From NCBI RefSeq assembly GCF_028476545.1, contig NW_026731921.1, positions 188,501 through 252,500 on the forward strand: a stretch of DNA of 64,000 nucleotides. The letters run 5' to 3'. Position 1 is the stretch's first letter; every line of letters starts with the position of its first letter. The DNA is from Physella acuta. Taxonomy: Eukaryota; Mollusca; Gastropoda; Physidae. The notes under the pieces are model-generated. The model was given only the letters and a program-made list of their open reading frames with translations, did no database searches and was not told the origin of the DNA. Made by a program: the position numbers and the translations under genes. Below are positions 1-12,581 of the stretch, piece by piece.

Positions 1-106
1 TTTACAGGTATAAACTGTAAGTGGTCAGGGTTTTTCGTACAGTTACGTAGATGTGTGTGTAAATCTGCTTCTCCTTGACCTTGAAAACATTCTTGTACTT
101 CATGTG

Positions 107-413
107 CACCTGTATAGGTAAATATCATTATTGTATGTACCTGTATAGGTAAATATTATTGTATGTACCTGTATAGGTAAATATCATTATTGTATGTACC
201 TGTATAGGTAAATATCATTATTGTATGTACCTGTATAGGTAAATATCATTATTGTATGTACCTGTATAGGTAAATATCATTATTGTATGTACCTGTATAG
301 GTAAATATCATTATTGTATGTACCTGTATAGGTAAATATCATTATTGTATGTACCTGTACAGGTAAATATCATTATTGTATGTACCTGTACAGGTAAATA
401 TCATTATTGTATG
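107..413. repeat. 31-bp minisatellite
   Basis: About ten units of a 31-bp motif containing the near-palindrome ACCTGTATAGGT (ACCTGTACAGGT in the last units), followed by AAATATCATTATTGTATGT. One unit is 3 bases shorter. Lies 1.3 kb beyond the 3' end of TNF-1. Confidence 0.9.
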
Positions 414-515
414 TAAACCCGTCCTTTTGTTTGACGTTTGCTCACACAGTCTTTCAAATTATGGAAACCAATCAGCTATTACGTGGTGATATGCTAGAAT
501 GTTTGTTTTACTACA

Positions 516-745
516 TCATCTTCTTCTGTTCCCATTCGTGCACAAAACACATGAGACAGGTGAAGTAGAGTTAATATGTTTAAATGACCACAGAAGAGAT
601 AGTGTGTTCATCATTATGTCTGGTCGTCTATGTTGAGTCCGGTACCCATTAGAGCTGGGTGGACTCAGGTGCGACTTACAGACCAGAGCTCGGAATCCGA
701 ACCCGAGACTTTCCTGTTTTACAACATAGTTACCTGAAAACTGCC
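516..745 (-). repeat. tRNA-derived SINE
   Basis: The reverse complement carries a B-box-like GGGTTCGGATTCC, then a body with CAGCTCTAATGGGTACC, CACACTATC and CTCTACTTCACCTG, ending near GCACGAATGGGAACAG. The same order occurs at 32630-32885, so this is one dispersed family. The 5' tRNA head is incomplete. Confidence 0.55.
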
Positions 746-1508
746 TTGATAGGTTGTCACTGGCTAATTTAGTTGTCATCGTATCAACAGCTGCTGACAT
801 TGTTTTCATATCAGTCTCTCTAAACGTGTTAGCTCAATATTTCTTCTGTCAGATTATAAAACAACTGAAGTTCAATGCCATGGTATTAGGATTTAGACAG
901 ACACTTGGCAAAAGTGTAGACATTTCAGAATTTAAAAATGCAGATCACTTGAAAGAATATGCCATAAACATTTGCATTTCAAATTTAAATCTTACGTTTT
1001 CAAGAACACCTCATATATACATATTTGCTTTTTTTGATGCAGTACACCCTTTAATGTCAACAAATCATTCGCATATATAAATTCAACTAGGCTAAATTTC
1101 TTACTTAAAAAGTTAACGCCCAGTAATTTCTATAGCATAAGTGACTCATACTTAGACTGTAATAAAAGTTGACATTTAAGTGTTTCTATGGCCTTTACAA
1201 ATAAAACCTTTTCATCTGGCCCGCGAAACCATTGGACCATACTATTTGATCTAAAACCCTAAAGAATTCCCCTATGGCGAATATTGAATAGGAACCCAGT
1301 ATAGCGGCTCCCTTCCGTGTAATAATACTACAGAAACTTTAGATGCAATTTATTTCCTTCTTTCAATTTAATGTCAAGCACGCAACACGGACGTAATGAA
1401 ACGATTAATACAAATGTTAAAGAAAAGTGACGTTGGTCTATTCACATAACCATAGCAAGCTAACGTCAGTTAAAGCTTGATAGCAATGAGTTATAACATT
1501 CGTCAGGT

Positions 1509-1564
<56 letters not shown>
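1509..1564. repeat. (TA)n microsatellite
   Basis: Alternating TA with one AAA interruption, downstream (3') of TNF-1. Confidence 0.95.
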
Positions 1565-1703
1565 ATTCCTGGTACTTTTACCAACAAACTTTACCGTTGT
1601 GGCTCAACAGTAAAAAGTTGACTTTTTGTCATGTAGCATAACATATGACGAGAGATATACAAATCAAGACATGCTGTCGTCAAAACCTACCTAAAAACGG
1701 TAT

Positions 1704-3107
1704 TCAACAATGCAACAAATAAAGGCCGAGGCAGGTCATTTCATTTCCAAAGTCGAGGAGACCTTGACCCGAGACACTAATTTGGATAACGTCCCCTGCC
1801 TGCAGGTAAAACACACCACCTGAGATTCAAAGTATTTCTATTGTCAAGCTTCGTTGTTTCATCATAAATACATCATTGGTTGTAGCCAAAGGAACCTATT
1901 GAATCACCTAGTACTGTTTATGGTGGGAAAGCATTTAACATTGAGTATATTTTAACTAGCTTTAACTCAGTTTATGTGTTGTTTATTTACGTCTAGCGGT
2001 TAAATATTGAACACAATTCATGCATTTTCCTCTATCGTAGTAGAATGCCAGCTACACACCTATCTAAAGATGCAGAGAAAACAGATCTCACCTGTGTATG
2101 CCGTCTCCTGACTACCTGTACAATTACTACAACAGGTGTGAACAGTTCTCAATAAGACGCCAGATAAAACTGGGCTGGTGGCTGATCGTCTGCTGATGTA
2201 CTGGAACCACGTCTGGGGAACAAATTAAGTTAAAAATGTATAATAAAAAATAATACATTTTCGTTTCAAACAGATGTTCATACATCACAAAATGGTGTTC
2301 ACATAATAGTTATTGTGTTTTTAACATATAGTTTTGTATGTAGAGACATGTTATCCTATACAAATTAAAGAAAGTAAGGCCACGCACAAAATTCTATTAC
2401 AAAGACTTACCTGATAATGAAAGTCTGCAGAATAACGGGTGGAGTTAGGTTTAAAGTTAACGTTACTGTAGATGTAGTACACCCCTACACAAAGAAATAC
2501 AAAATATGTTCAAAGTTTTTTTTTACGTTAATCTTTAATACAAACACAAACCAGATAAATCACATCACACACCTGCTATTATAATCTTGATCCCCTCCCG
2601 TGTGATGTTGACGCCTGTAGCGTGTTGGTGGATGTTGTCTGTTGCTTGTTCGTTTAACTCAAGGATAGAGTGGCTTGTTGGGTTAAAGATGGGGTCTGTT
2701 GCAGTTTATTAAAAATTATACAGTTTGTAACAAATAATTAAAATCTATAATAGTATCATTTTACCTCAACATTGTGTACATCATATAGCGTCTAAAAATT
2801 ATTGTAATACATTTAATACTCAGTATCTGTTACGAAATTTTGTATTAAGAAAATGTTTATATAAGAATTTTATTTAGTCACCTTCACTGTTTTCAGTGCC
2901 AGGATATCTGACGGAAGGAAAGAGACGAGCATGGGCAGATACAGGAAACTTTAGCTTGGTGGGACTTGATGCTTTATAGTTATACAAATATTATTCAAAC
3001 ATTTTACTATTGAATGACAATTTTATAGGGTTACAAAATGTATTACACACACGCATATAAGTATATATCTCGAGCAGGTCCCTGGCAAGAGTATATATGT
3101 AGTTATA

Positions 3108-3195
<88 letters not shown>

Positions 3196-3764
3196 TTATT
3201 TATTTATTTATTTATTTATCTTTATATAAATAGTCGCTAAGCTGTATGCCATTTCGTCATTCGTGAGACTCAATAAGCATTAACAAGGCAAAAAATTTTG
3301 AATTATCTGATGATGTGTCTTATTATTTCTGTGGATGGTATTATTTGTTAAGTAATATAAGAAACATAAGTTATACTTAAACATTGTTAAATTGGCCAAT
3401 AACATTGTTAAATTAATCTTCGTTAATAACGAGTAGATCAACATTAGAGATAGAAAAACTGCTCACCTAAACGACTAAGAAAATATAAAATTTACATTTT
3501 AATTAGTACTGATATTTTGAAATGTGTCTTACTTGTGTCATGCTCAAGTTTTGATTGATTGCTGGAAATCAACAACAGATCTTGTGATGTCGGTAACGGG
3601 AGCTGAGAATATTAAGCGACATGACGATAAATGTAAAAAAAATATTATTCTATATTTAAGAGTTACTGTTACAAAAGAAAATGTAGCCTACCTTTCCAAA
3701 ACGAACGATAGTGTAGACCAAGACAACAGTTGTCACAATAAGCGAAATAAGAGACGAACACAAT
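1704..3764 (-). CDS. TNF-superfamily ligand paralog 1 (TNF-1), partial 5' end
   Basis: Six minus-strand exons: 3692-3764, 2882-2971, 2573-2695, 2411-2484, 2092-2212 and 1704-1819, each with AG/GT borders. The five downstream exons join in phase and end at a TGA (1704-1706). The first exon encodes a hydrophobic stretch (LISLIVTTVVLVYTIV), which fits a type II membrane anchor. The rest forms a TNF homology domain: VSAHARLFPS (strand A), GVYYIYSNVNF (the family's G-x-Y-x-Y-S-x-V motif), a Cys-rich HTCCSNC segment, and GGVFYLQAGDVIQISVS then LGLYLLHC at the C-terminus, matching the TNF pattern GGVFxLxxGDxLxV...FGLxxL. Family members are trimeric cytokines that bind TNF receptors. The cytoplasmic N-terminal exon was not found. 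The anchor exon ends in phase 0 but the next begins in phase 1, so a stalk exon is probably missing from this model. The family call is firm; the exact 5' structure is not. Confidence 0.8.
3109..3220. repeat. (TA)n then (TTTA)n microsatellite
   Basis: About 82 bp of TA followed by about 30 bp of TTTA, inside a TNF-1 intron. It produces a meaningless Tyr-Ile open frame. Confidence 0.95.
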
Positions 3765-3848
3765 CTAAGAAAGTAGGGGATAAAAACGTATAGCCAGATA
3801 TAGATTAAACATGTCAGAATTACATGGATGAAGAAGCATTCATTTTAA

Positions 3849-4515
3849 TTTCTCGTATATGAAGTATAGCGAAAATTTTGGAGTCGTGCAAAATTCGAAA
3901 TTGAGATTTTCACAAATCTTGACGTTTAACACCCCCCCCCCTTCTCCTAATTCGGAAAAACATATTTTTGCAATTTCGTCCGTATGTATGTGTGTATGTG
4001 TATGTGTGTATTTGTATGTGAACACGATAACTTGAGTACCGTTTCAGCTAGGTTAATAAATTTTCATATATAAGTATTATATCAAATGTGTAGTTCTGTA
4101 TCAAATTTTCGGCGATTTCCGATAACCGGAAGTGGAACTTATTCTACTTTTATTTTCGAAAGCCTATAACTTAAGTACTGTTTCGATAAACGAATATAAC
4201 AGAATATTAAAAGATCTTATTCTATGCCTTCTTATAAATTTCGAGTAATTTCCGTTGAAAGGAAGTAGTTATTGATGCTATTTCCGACTTTAAAAAAAAC
4301 GCATATTAATTTATACAGTACTAATATTCCGCACATTTATACAAATATTGTTTGCCGTTCTTATGAATGTAATTCTTTTTTTACACGAGATTCTATTATA
4401 TTTTAAAAAGTGTTAGTAATTAAAAATGGGTAAAAAAATCATGTCTATATTTCGAGTTACTATCACCCATAGTTTTATATAAGAATATTCTAGAACGTGT
4501 GAGGGAGATCAATCA
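3849..4515 (+). mobile_element. Dispersed ~700-bp repeat family, copy 1
   Basis: Begins TTTCTCGTATAT, continues through a TGTATGTGTGTATG tract and AACTTGAGTACCGTTTCAGCTAGGTT, and includes repeated CCGATAACCGGAAGT-type blocks. It ends with GAATATTCTAGAACGTGTGAGGGAGATCA. Related copies are at 11690-12375, 25999-26712, 47599-48301 and 61465-62161. No long open frame, so probably non-autonomous. The class is unknown. Confidence 0.6.
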
Positions 4516-4596
4516 CACTTTATTTATTTTTTAATATTACTAGTACAAGTACCTTTAGGCATACTGTACGAGTACTTTTACGTGAATATTAATATA

Positions 4597-5338
4597 AGGT
4601 CAGGTCAGGTCAGGTCAGGTCAGGTCAGGTCAGGTCAGGTCAGGTCAGGTCAGGTCAGGTCAGGTCAGGTCAGGTCAGGTCAGGTCAGGTCAGGTCAGGT
4701 TAGGTTAGGTTAGGTTAGGTTAGGTTAGGTTAGGTTAGGTTAGGTTAGGTTAGGTTAGGTTAGGTTAGGTTAGGTTAGGTTAGGTTAGGTTAGGTTAGGT
4801 TAGGTTAGGTTAGGTTAGGTTAGGTTAGGTTAGGTTAGGTTAGGTTAGGTTAGGTTAGGTTAGGTTAGGTTAGGTTAGGTTAGGTTAGGTTAGGTTAGGT
4901 TAGGTTAGGTTAGGTTAGGTTAGGTTAGGTTAGGTTAGGTCAGGTTAGGTTAGGTCAGGTCAGGTCAGGTCAGATCAGGTCAGGTCAGGTCAGATCAGGT
5001 CAGGTCAGGTCAGGTTAGGTCAGATTAGGTCAGGTTAGGTCAGGTTAGGTCAGGTTAGGTCAGGTTAGGTCAGGTTAGGTTAGGTTAGGTTAGGTTAGGT
5101 TAGGTTAGGTTAGGTTAGGTTAGGTTAGGTTAGGTTAGGTTAGGTTAGGTTAGGTTAGGTTAGGTAAGGTTTGGTTAGGTTAGGTTAGGTTAGGTTAGGT
5201 TAGGTTAGGTTAGGTTAGGTTAGGTTAGGTTAGGTTAGGTTAGGTTAGGTTAGGTTAGGTTAGGTTAGGTTAGGTTAGGTTAGGTTAGGTTAGGTTAGGT
5301 TAGGTTAGGTTAGGTTAGGTTAGGTTAGGTTAGGTTAG
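4597..5338 (+). repeat. (TCAGG)n/(TTAGG)n pentamer array
   Basis: About 148 pentamers in head-to-tail order. TCAGG fills 4597-4700, TTAGG 4701-4940, mixed TCAGG/TTAGG with a few TCAGA variants 4941-5068, and TTAGG 5069-5338. TTAGG is the arthropod telomere motif and TCAGG occurs at some beetle telomeres; molluscs normally use TTAGGG. The array is internal, with unrelated sequence on both sides. Confidence 0.95.
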
Positions 5339-5339
5339 A

Positions 5340-5720
5340 ACGCATTAATTGTGTGCGTATAATTCACAAAATATTTATGGTGATTGAAGTTTTTTAAAAT
5401 TTATTTCGTATTTGAAGCGTTATTTGAGTTTAGATATGGTTTGCGGTAAAAAAAAAATTGCTAACTTAACTTGAATGGGCAAAAAGTTCTGTTGTTGATA
5501 CTCATAATGCTTGAGTTTGGGTTAGTTATAATGGGTGTTACAGAAGATTTTAATTAGCGAAAACTATTGTGTGGAGTATACCTTATGTTGCCATCACTGA
5601 GTCTAGGTTTTCGTTTAGTGTCCATGCAACAATCTTCAGTGATAGATATATTTATATTATACCGAGGTAACAAATTAAATTAAAATTACCCTAGCAAATA
5701 CACAAATACTGTATATAAAA
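5340..5720. other. AT-rich DNA, nothing recognised
   Basis: No open frame, splice pattern or clear repeat was seen between the pentamer array and the next TA tract. Confidence 0.6.

Positions 5721-5724
<4 letters not shown>

Positions 5725-5783
<59 letters not shown>
5725..5783. repeat. (TA)n microsatellite
   Basis: TA tract directly left of the MITE at 5790-6190, mirrored by another on its right side. Confidence 0.95.
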
Positions 5784-5784
<1 letters not shown>

Positions 5785-5789
5785 TAATA

Positions 5790-6312
<523 letters not shown>

Positions 6313-6948
6313 ATTTATGAACGTCAAATGCAGAGTAGTAATAATGAGCGCTAAAATTGATTTTCCATATCGAATGCAGAATTGTTATATATGTAACTAA
6401 CACGAACAGATTTAAGTATGTCTAGAAAAAAATATTTTTAGGTCTTATAATATTAGTTCTTGTTTTAACATCACTACGCCTTCACTGTAGCTAATAATAT
6501 AATTGTACGCAATTCAAGTAAACTTCATATTATAATTGAAGTTTTTAAAATATATTAAAAAATGGTAAATTATGTAAAGTTCCGTTAAACAACCTTACCA
6601 ATTGTTTTTCAGATAGCAAATGGGTTGTTTTTTTTTTACATTTTGAAAATAACAAGCACATTTCATTTAATCTAAAAATACTTTTTCAAAAGCACAATTT
6701 GAGTCATGTAGTATTTTTAGCAGCCAATGAAAAAAAGGAAAAAAGGAGGGTTGGGGAAACCAATTCACTTCTGGGTAATACAATACAACGTCTTTTCCAT
6801 AAAATTTTTTTTACAATTTCAAGCTAAATATCTGCAATAACGACTCACTAAAAACACGGATTCGTTATAAAGTATGACATAGGCGTCATGGGACATTGGT
6901 TTGTGTTATTCAGTGCAGCGGACAGACCGTTTTCCAAGGGATCCCGAG

Positions 6949-7197
6949 CAGTGGCATAGCCAGGATCGTCTCAAGGGAGGGGGGGGGGGGTCCAATTTTT
7001 ACCCGTGGACAAACTTTCGATTTGCATCCCCCCCCCCCCCCTCAAACTTTCGTTTTGCACCCTCCCCCCTCAAACTTTCGATTTACACCCCCCCCCCCCT
7101 CAAACTTTCGATTTGCACCCCCCTCCTACTTTTTCTATATACCGAGTGGTCTATGGGGGGGGGTTTGACCCCCCTAACCCCCCTGCCTACGCCACTG
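6949..7197. mobile_element. hAT-type MITE with 8-bp target-site duplication
   Basis: Ends CAGTGGCATAGCCAGGAT... and ...GCCTACGCCACTG are imperfect inverted repeats. The flanking 8-mer ATCCCGAG (6941-6948 and 7198-7205) is a perfect duplication, as hAT transposases make. Inside, a C-run plus CAAACTTTCGATTTGCAC-type unit repeats about four times. Family relatives or fragments occur at 29950-30182, 38520-38690, 40530-40640 and 61085-61190. Confidence 0.85.
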
Positions 7198-7347
7198 ATC
7201 CCGAGTCGTCTAAAGAAACCTTATAAATGTGCATGTGTCTAACATGAGTAAACATTGTTAAAATCTGAAAGGCAAGGCGGAGACTAAGTCTAAAACCTTA
7301 AGCTGAATTCTCTTTATTTCGTATTAATAAATAGTTAAATGAGTTAA

Positions 7348-7351
<4 letters not shown>

Positions 7352-7434
<83 letters not shown>

Positions 7435-7437
7435 TAT
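7352..7437. repeat. (TA)n microsatellite
   Basis: Long TA run. Confidence 0.95.
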
Positions 7438-7529
7438 CCCGGCCAGGCCCTGCTCTGGCTTCTGTGAAAAACCTTCCTGTTAAAGACCATTACCTGTGTG
7501 TTTAATAATCATCATAAACCCGGCATTGC

Positions 7530-7935
7530 CCACCCGAACCACAACCAACCAAAACCAAAACAACAAAACGCAAACATAACGCTAACACAATTACAAATAC
7601 AAACGAAAACAAAAACCTAACAACAAACCCAACCACAACCACAAACACCAATACAAACACAAAGTAAAAACAAACAAAAAAGCAAACGAAAACAAAAACC
7701 TAACAACAAACCCAACCACAACCACAAACACAATTACCAACACAAAAAAACAACGAAAAAGCAAACGAAAACAAACCAAATCCAAACTCAAAACCAACCA
7801 AAAACACAAATACAAACCCAAAAAAAAACACAAACAAAAACGAAAAAAGAAAGAACAAAAACGAACCAAATGAAAACGCAACCACTAACGCAAACCCACC
7901 TAAACACAAAGAAAACACTAACGCGAACATAAACG
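7530..7935. repeat. Strand-asymmetric A/C-rich low-complexity tract
   Basis: The plus strand is almost only A and C (AACAAACCCAACCACAACC-type words) with very little G or T. An internal block, ACAAAAACCTAACAACAAAC onward, recurs once (about 7610 and 7693). Long open frames on minus are composition artefacts rich in Phe, Val and Leu. Confidence 0.8.
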
Positions 7936-7949
7936 CCCGGGGCGGAATC

Positions 7950-8440
7950 ACCTGTTTTAGCTTAATGAACGACTATAGTACCCCAACTTATTCATTGTCT
8001 TTTGCACTCACTTAAACGAACGCGCCTGTTTCAATTTAATGAACAATTATAATACCCCAAGCTTATCCGTAAAATACCACATTTGCACTTGATCAATCCC
8101 CGCTAATTATGTAATTATTTTTTTCCCAACACCAAAACAAAGTAATAAAAAGTAAATTCTTTTCCACTAATGCAATGCTTTTATAAAGGGAAGTAATTGT
8201 GTTTTCCTAATTTATCAAAGGCAAGTAAGTGCTAAGGACTAAATAAAGACATAATTAGAATTTTTGTGTTTAATGAACATGCCGAAAATTATTACTTTCA
8301 GTTTGATAAATGAAAATTATTTCCCAAAACTTTCAATATTAATTTTTTAACTCATAAATTTAGACCATAAGGACTTTAGTTATCTAACACTTAAATCCAT
8401 CGAAGTATGTCAACGACAAACATATGTATTTTTACATGCA
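7950..8440. other. AT-rich DNA, nothing recognised
   Basis: Contains a short repeated phrase (TTTAATGAACAATTATAATACC-like at about 7960 and 8035) but no gene signal. Confidence 0.5.
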
Positions 8441-8448
8441 GAATTGAG

Positions 8449-8450
<2 letters not shown>

Positions 8451-8533
<83 letters not shown>
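8451..8533. repeat. (TA)n microsatellite
   Basis: TA run immediately left of a divergent tandem repeat. Confidence 0.95.
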
Positions 8534-8536
<3 letters not shown>

Positions 8537-8584
8537 CAATGTATGTGGGTGTGTGTGTGTCTTTTATGCATTACCACACCTCTT

Positions 8585-9200
8585 ATCACATCGCCGTCGA
8601 ACTTTGGGAAGTTGTTAAGAATATACCTGGGGAGGTTTTTGCGGAAAAAAAAAATTCAAATTCGCAGGGGTGGCGCCCCGGTAGGGCGCGATTTATTTTC
8701 TCTCTATATACGGTATATAAAAAAATAAGAGTCCATTGCAGATTCACACTGTTCATCCAATCGCCGTCAAACTTTGGGGAGTTGATTAGAACACTCTAGC
8801 AAAGTGTTCTGTAAAAAAATCATTTTTAATTTCGCAAAGGCGGCGCCACGGGAGGGTGCGATTTTTATCTATATACGGTATATAAAAATAATAAAAGTAA
8901 ATTGCAATGACACCGTTCATCAAACTTTGGTGAGTTCATTATAACACTCTGGGGGAAGGGTTCTGTAAAAATCATACATAATTTCGCAAGGGCGGCGCCA
9001 CGGGCGGGTGCGATTTTTCTCTATGTACAGTATATAAAAATAAAAGTCGATTTTGGTTTGACACCGTTCTTCCGATAGCCATGAGACATTGGTGAGTCCC
9101 TTAGAACACTCCAGGAAAGGGTTCTTTAAACAAAACATTTCATCCGATAGCCATGAGACTTGTTGATTAGAACACTACCTGGTATGGTTCTGCAAATAGT
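8585..9200. repeat. Degenerate ~155-170-bp tandem repeat
   Basis: Three fuller units and two truncated ones (starting near 8588, 8760, 8925, 9075 and 9140). Each begins with AACTTTGGGGAGTTGATTAG-like sequence, passes TTTCGCAAGGGCGGCGCCACGG and ends with TATACGGTATATAAAAATA. The units have diverged strongly, so the array is old. Confidence 0.7.
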
Positions 9201-9652
9201 TTTTTACGTGCTAAAGAAAATAATCCTGTTAATTTGTGTCACTTTTGCGAATGACGAATTCTGCTTCATTGTTAACAGGATGCTATTTGGCACGATGGCG
9301 CCTGTTAGTTTTAAGGAGCCAGGGGCCGTACGTGGCGCCTATGCGGTAGTGTATTCGAGGGGGGGGGGGTGTGCTCTTGAGAGTGCCCCTCTACGTCCCT
9401 GACACATGGGTGGTCACCGAAGTGTGTTCTACCTGATTATTTCGGTGAGAGATTAATGTACACGCAAGGTTTTCATGCGGTAGCGTAGGTAAACACGTGT
9501 GCCGATATTTATGATCCGAGCGCAGGCATTGTTTACATTTAAATATCTCACTTTTATAAAACAAGGTTACGCGTCTAAGAATATAGGATTGGTAACGTAT
9601 GGATGAAACCCTTCTTCTAGGCCCCCGGCAACGCGCGGTGACGGGTACGCTA

Positions 9653-9653
<1 letters not shown>

Positions 9654-9749
<96 letters not shown>
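9654..9749. repeat. (TA)n microsatellite next to a Helitron-like 3' end
   Basis: A long TA run that starts directly after CAACGCGCGGTGACGGGTACGCTAG, a GC hairpin plus CTAG like the 3' terminus of Helitron-type elements. Confidence 0.9.
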
Positions 9750-9751
<2 letters not shown>

Positions 9752-9940
9752 CAGTTTAAAAACTATTATATTTTAGACTATCTAAAAGTTTTTTTTTAAT
9801 TGCTGGTTAATATGTAGTAGACTGACCTTTATTAGAGCTCTTACTATACTTGGTGTACAGTTAAATGTGGGCCGTGTACACAGCAATGTTCGCCCTATGT
9901 TAAAACTTCCTGAAGAAGTCACGCTCTATTTATACCGAAT

Positions 9941-10147
9941 CAGAGTTTCTTCTAGCCCCCACCCCCCCCCCCCCCCCCCCGAAGAAATTCTACCGCCCCC
10001 CTCCTACGAAACGGAATTTATATAGAAAATATATACTTTAACAGCAGTGACTGCCCCCCCCCCCCCCCCCCGGAAATTTTAATCCACCCCCTGAAAATTT
10101 CAAGTGACCCCCCCCCCCAGGAGAAAGAAAGTCTGGAAGAAACACTG
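9941..10147. mobile_element. Probable hAT-like MITE
   Basis: Left end CAGAGTTTCTTCTAG and reversed right end CAGTGTTTCTTCCAG form an inverted repeat. The interior has three long C runs. No matching target-site duplication was found. Confidence 0.45.
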
Positions 10148-10653
10148 GCATGTGACTTATCATGTGATACCACGTGATCAGAAGCTCACGTTGAAATTAC
10201 AATTAAGATTTTTGTTAATGAGTAATGTTGATGAACGTGTAATTTCTGAATAGATCGGACGCTTAGAGAAATAATTTTAAACATTAAATGAATGTGTAAA
10301 TGCCAGATTAGTCGTTCCAAGAATAATTAATTTTTTGTATTTCTTTAATTAGTTAATTACTATCGTGGCTTTTTCACTTGAATGTTTTGTTCTTAAATTA
10401 TTGTGCTTTTACAATTTTCTTCTACTTTCTGACAGTCTTTTAGGCCACACCTACGACGTACGTCTCTATTAGTTGCCGATGTAAACCTAGCACCATTTTA
10501 ACCACACAGTAACTTGAACCTTTTAAACACCTTAAAATCACAACACAATCAGTGCACGTTTCTATTTTTAGCATAATGTTTAATTCAAGGAGATCAAGTT
10601 TTACACCCTTCTCCCTGCAAATATTAAATTTGATATCTGGCATGTCTCATGAC

Positions 10654-10734
10654 CAGGGGCGGTACTACCATACCGCCAGACCCCGCAATGCGGGGGGGCC
10701 CATGACGTTTAGGGGCCCAGTTCCGACCAAAAAA

Positions 10735-10813
<79 letters not shown>

Positions 10814-10866
10814 GGCCCTAGTTTTTTTCTTTGCGGGGGAGCCTTTGATTTCTAGTTCCGCCACTG
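10654..10866. mobile_element. hAT-type MITE carrying an internal (TA)n array
   Basis: Ends CAGGGGCGGTACT and AGTTCCGCCACTG are inverted repeats. The 8-mer CTCATGAC flanks both sides (10646-10653, 10867-10874), giving precise borders. A TA array (10739-10810) occupies the middle, between two gggggccc-containing arms. Confidence 0.85.
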
Positions 10867-11689
10867 CTCATGACACGTAGATATCGACTATTCAAACTGT
10901 ATAAGTAGGAATTGAAATAGAATGGAGAAATGAATCGGTCATAATTTTTTAATATGGAATAAATAGTGACTTTGGATCTCAACTTATTGTGTTTCTGTTT
11001 CCTTCAATTTTACAAGCAATTTATTTTATACAAATTATTTTCTAAATTAGAACATTGGTCGATCTTCAGGGAGAATAGATTTATATATTTCAACATACTT
11101 AGATATATTTTTACTTTTTAAAGTAATATTTTATTAAAAACTATATAATAGTTTGGACAATATAATGATCACAAACTGACCTACAAATCCGATATAACTC
11201 CTGCTGTTATATATGAATATATGAGACAGTATCAAGTGATAAGAACTACTTTTTAACTGTCCTACTAGATGATTAACCGCCCGAAACAGAACAAAACAAT
11301 CATGATATGTTAGAAGAAAACCACGGTAGCTGTGGATTTGTTTTCAGTGTCAAACATAATATCTAACTCAGCACTTATCTTTCAGCTAATATGTGTTTGA
11401 CGTTCGTTAAATGTTACCTAATAATGCAGTTCGTTGTGTAGCAACAATTATTACCTAAAATATTACAGGTTATAATGGAAACTCAAAATCCCCGGAAGAA
11501 ATTGATAAATATGTGCAACCTGTAGTATCACTGTATTGCTAAAAACATATTTCAAGCCCTAAATTAGTTAAGCCTGTCCATTGTTTTGTTAACATTTAGC
11601 GGAAGTCCATACATGAAATAGGTTAATAAGGTAAGCATTTGATTTCAAATGTTTCGACCGCCCCCCCCCCCCCCCACGTTTTTTCTTTC

Positions 11690-12375
11690 TCTTATACGAA
11701 GTAGACCTATAGAGAAAGTATTGTAATCGTGCAAAAAAATTAAATCGAGATTTTTCCGAACCTCGACGTTTTACACCTCCCTAAGTCGGAAAAACATTGT
11801 TTTGCAATCTTATCCGTATGTTTATGTGTGTGTATAAGTATATGTGTGTATGTGTGTCTGTGGACACGATAACTTGAGTGCCGTTACAGCTAGGTTGATC
11901 AAATTTCATATATAAGTATTATATTAAATTTGTAGTTCTGTGTCAACTTTTCAGAGATTTCCAGTAAGCAGAAATTGAACTTATTCTACTTTAAATTTTT
12001 CAAAAGCCTATAACTTGAGTACTGTTGTAGATAGATAAACGTAATTTCAAATTTAAGTAACATATCTAATTATCTGCCTTCTATCAAATTTTGAGTAATT
12101 TCCGATGACCGGAAGTAGTAATCTACGCTTTTTACAATTTCTCAAAAAAAAACACATGTAAATTTATAATTTTTAAATAATATTCCGTACTACTATACAT
12201 ATATTGTTTGGCGTTTACTTGGTGCGCAATTCTTTTTTTGTTAGAGATTCTATTCTATTTTAAAAAGTTTATGTAATTAAAAATAGATTTAAAATATTGT
12301 CTATATCCCTAATTGCCTTCCCCCGTAGTGTTATATAAGAATATCTAAGAAAGTTTATGGGAGATCACTCCGGGT
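11690..12375 (+). mobile_element. Dispersed ~700-bp repeat family, copy 2
   Basis: Same order of blocks as 3849-4515: CTTTCTCTTATACGAAG, TGTATGTGTGTCTGTGGACACGATAACTTGAG, CCGATGACCGGAAGTAG, ending AAGTTTATGGGAGATCACTCC. Confidence 0.6.
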
Positions 12376-12581
12376 TTATTTTTCTTGTTTAGAACATACC
12401 TTGAATTACAAAAACATAACACAATATTGAAATGTAGCCATACAGAGCCAACCCTTCCGCATCACTCCTTGGAGAACTCATTTGAGGCAGGGGTATAATA
12501 AATATATACATATTAAAACGAAATAAAGATACATATACACACTAAAAAAGAAAATTTTCAGTAGATCTGTATATTATAGTA

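Noticed and set aside
3038-3229. Open frames of alternating Tyr and Ile here and at every other TA array
   Set aside because: Direct translations of (TA)n microsatellites.
7591-7951. Two long Phe/Val/Leu-rich minus-strand frames resembling membrane proteins
   Set aside because: Composition artefact of the A/C-only tract; no start context or splice signals.
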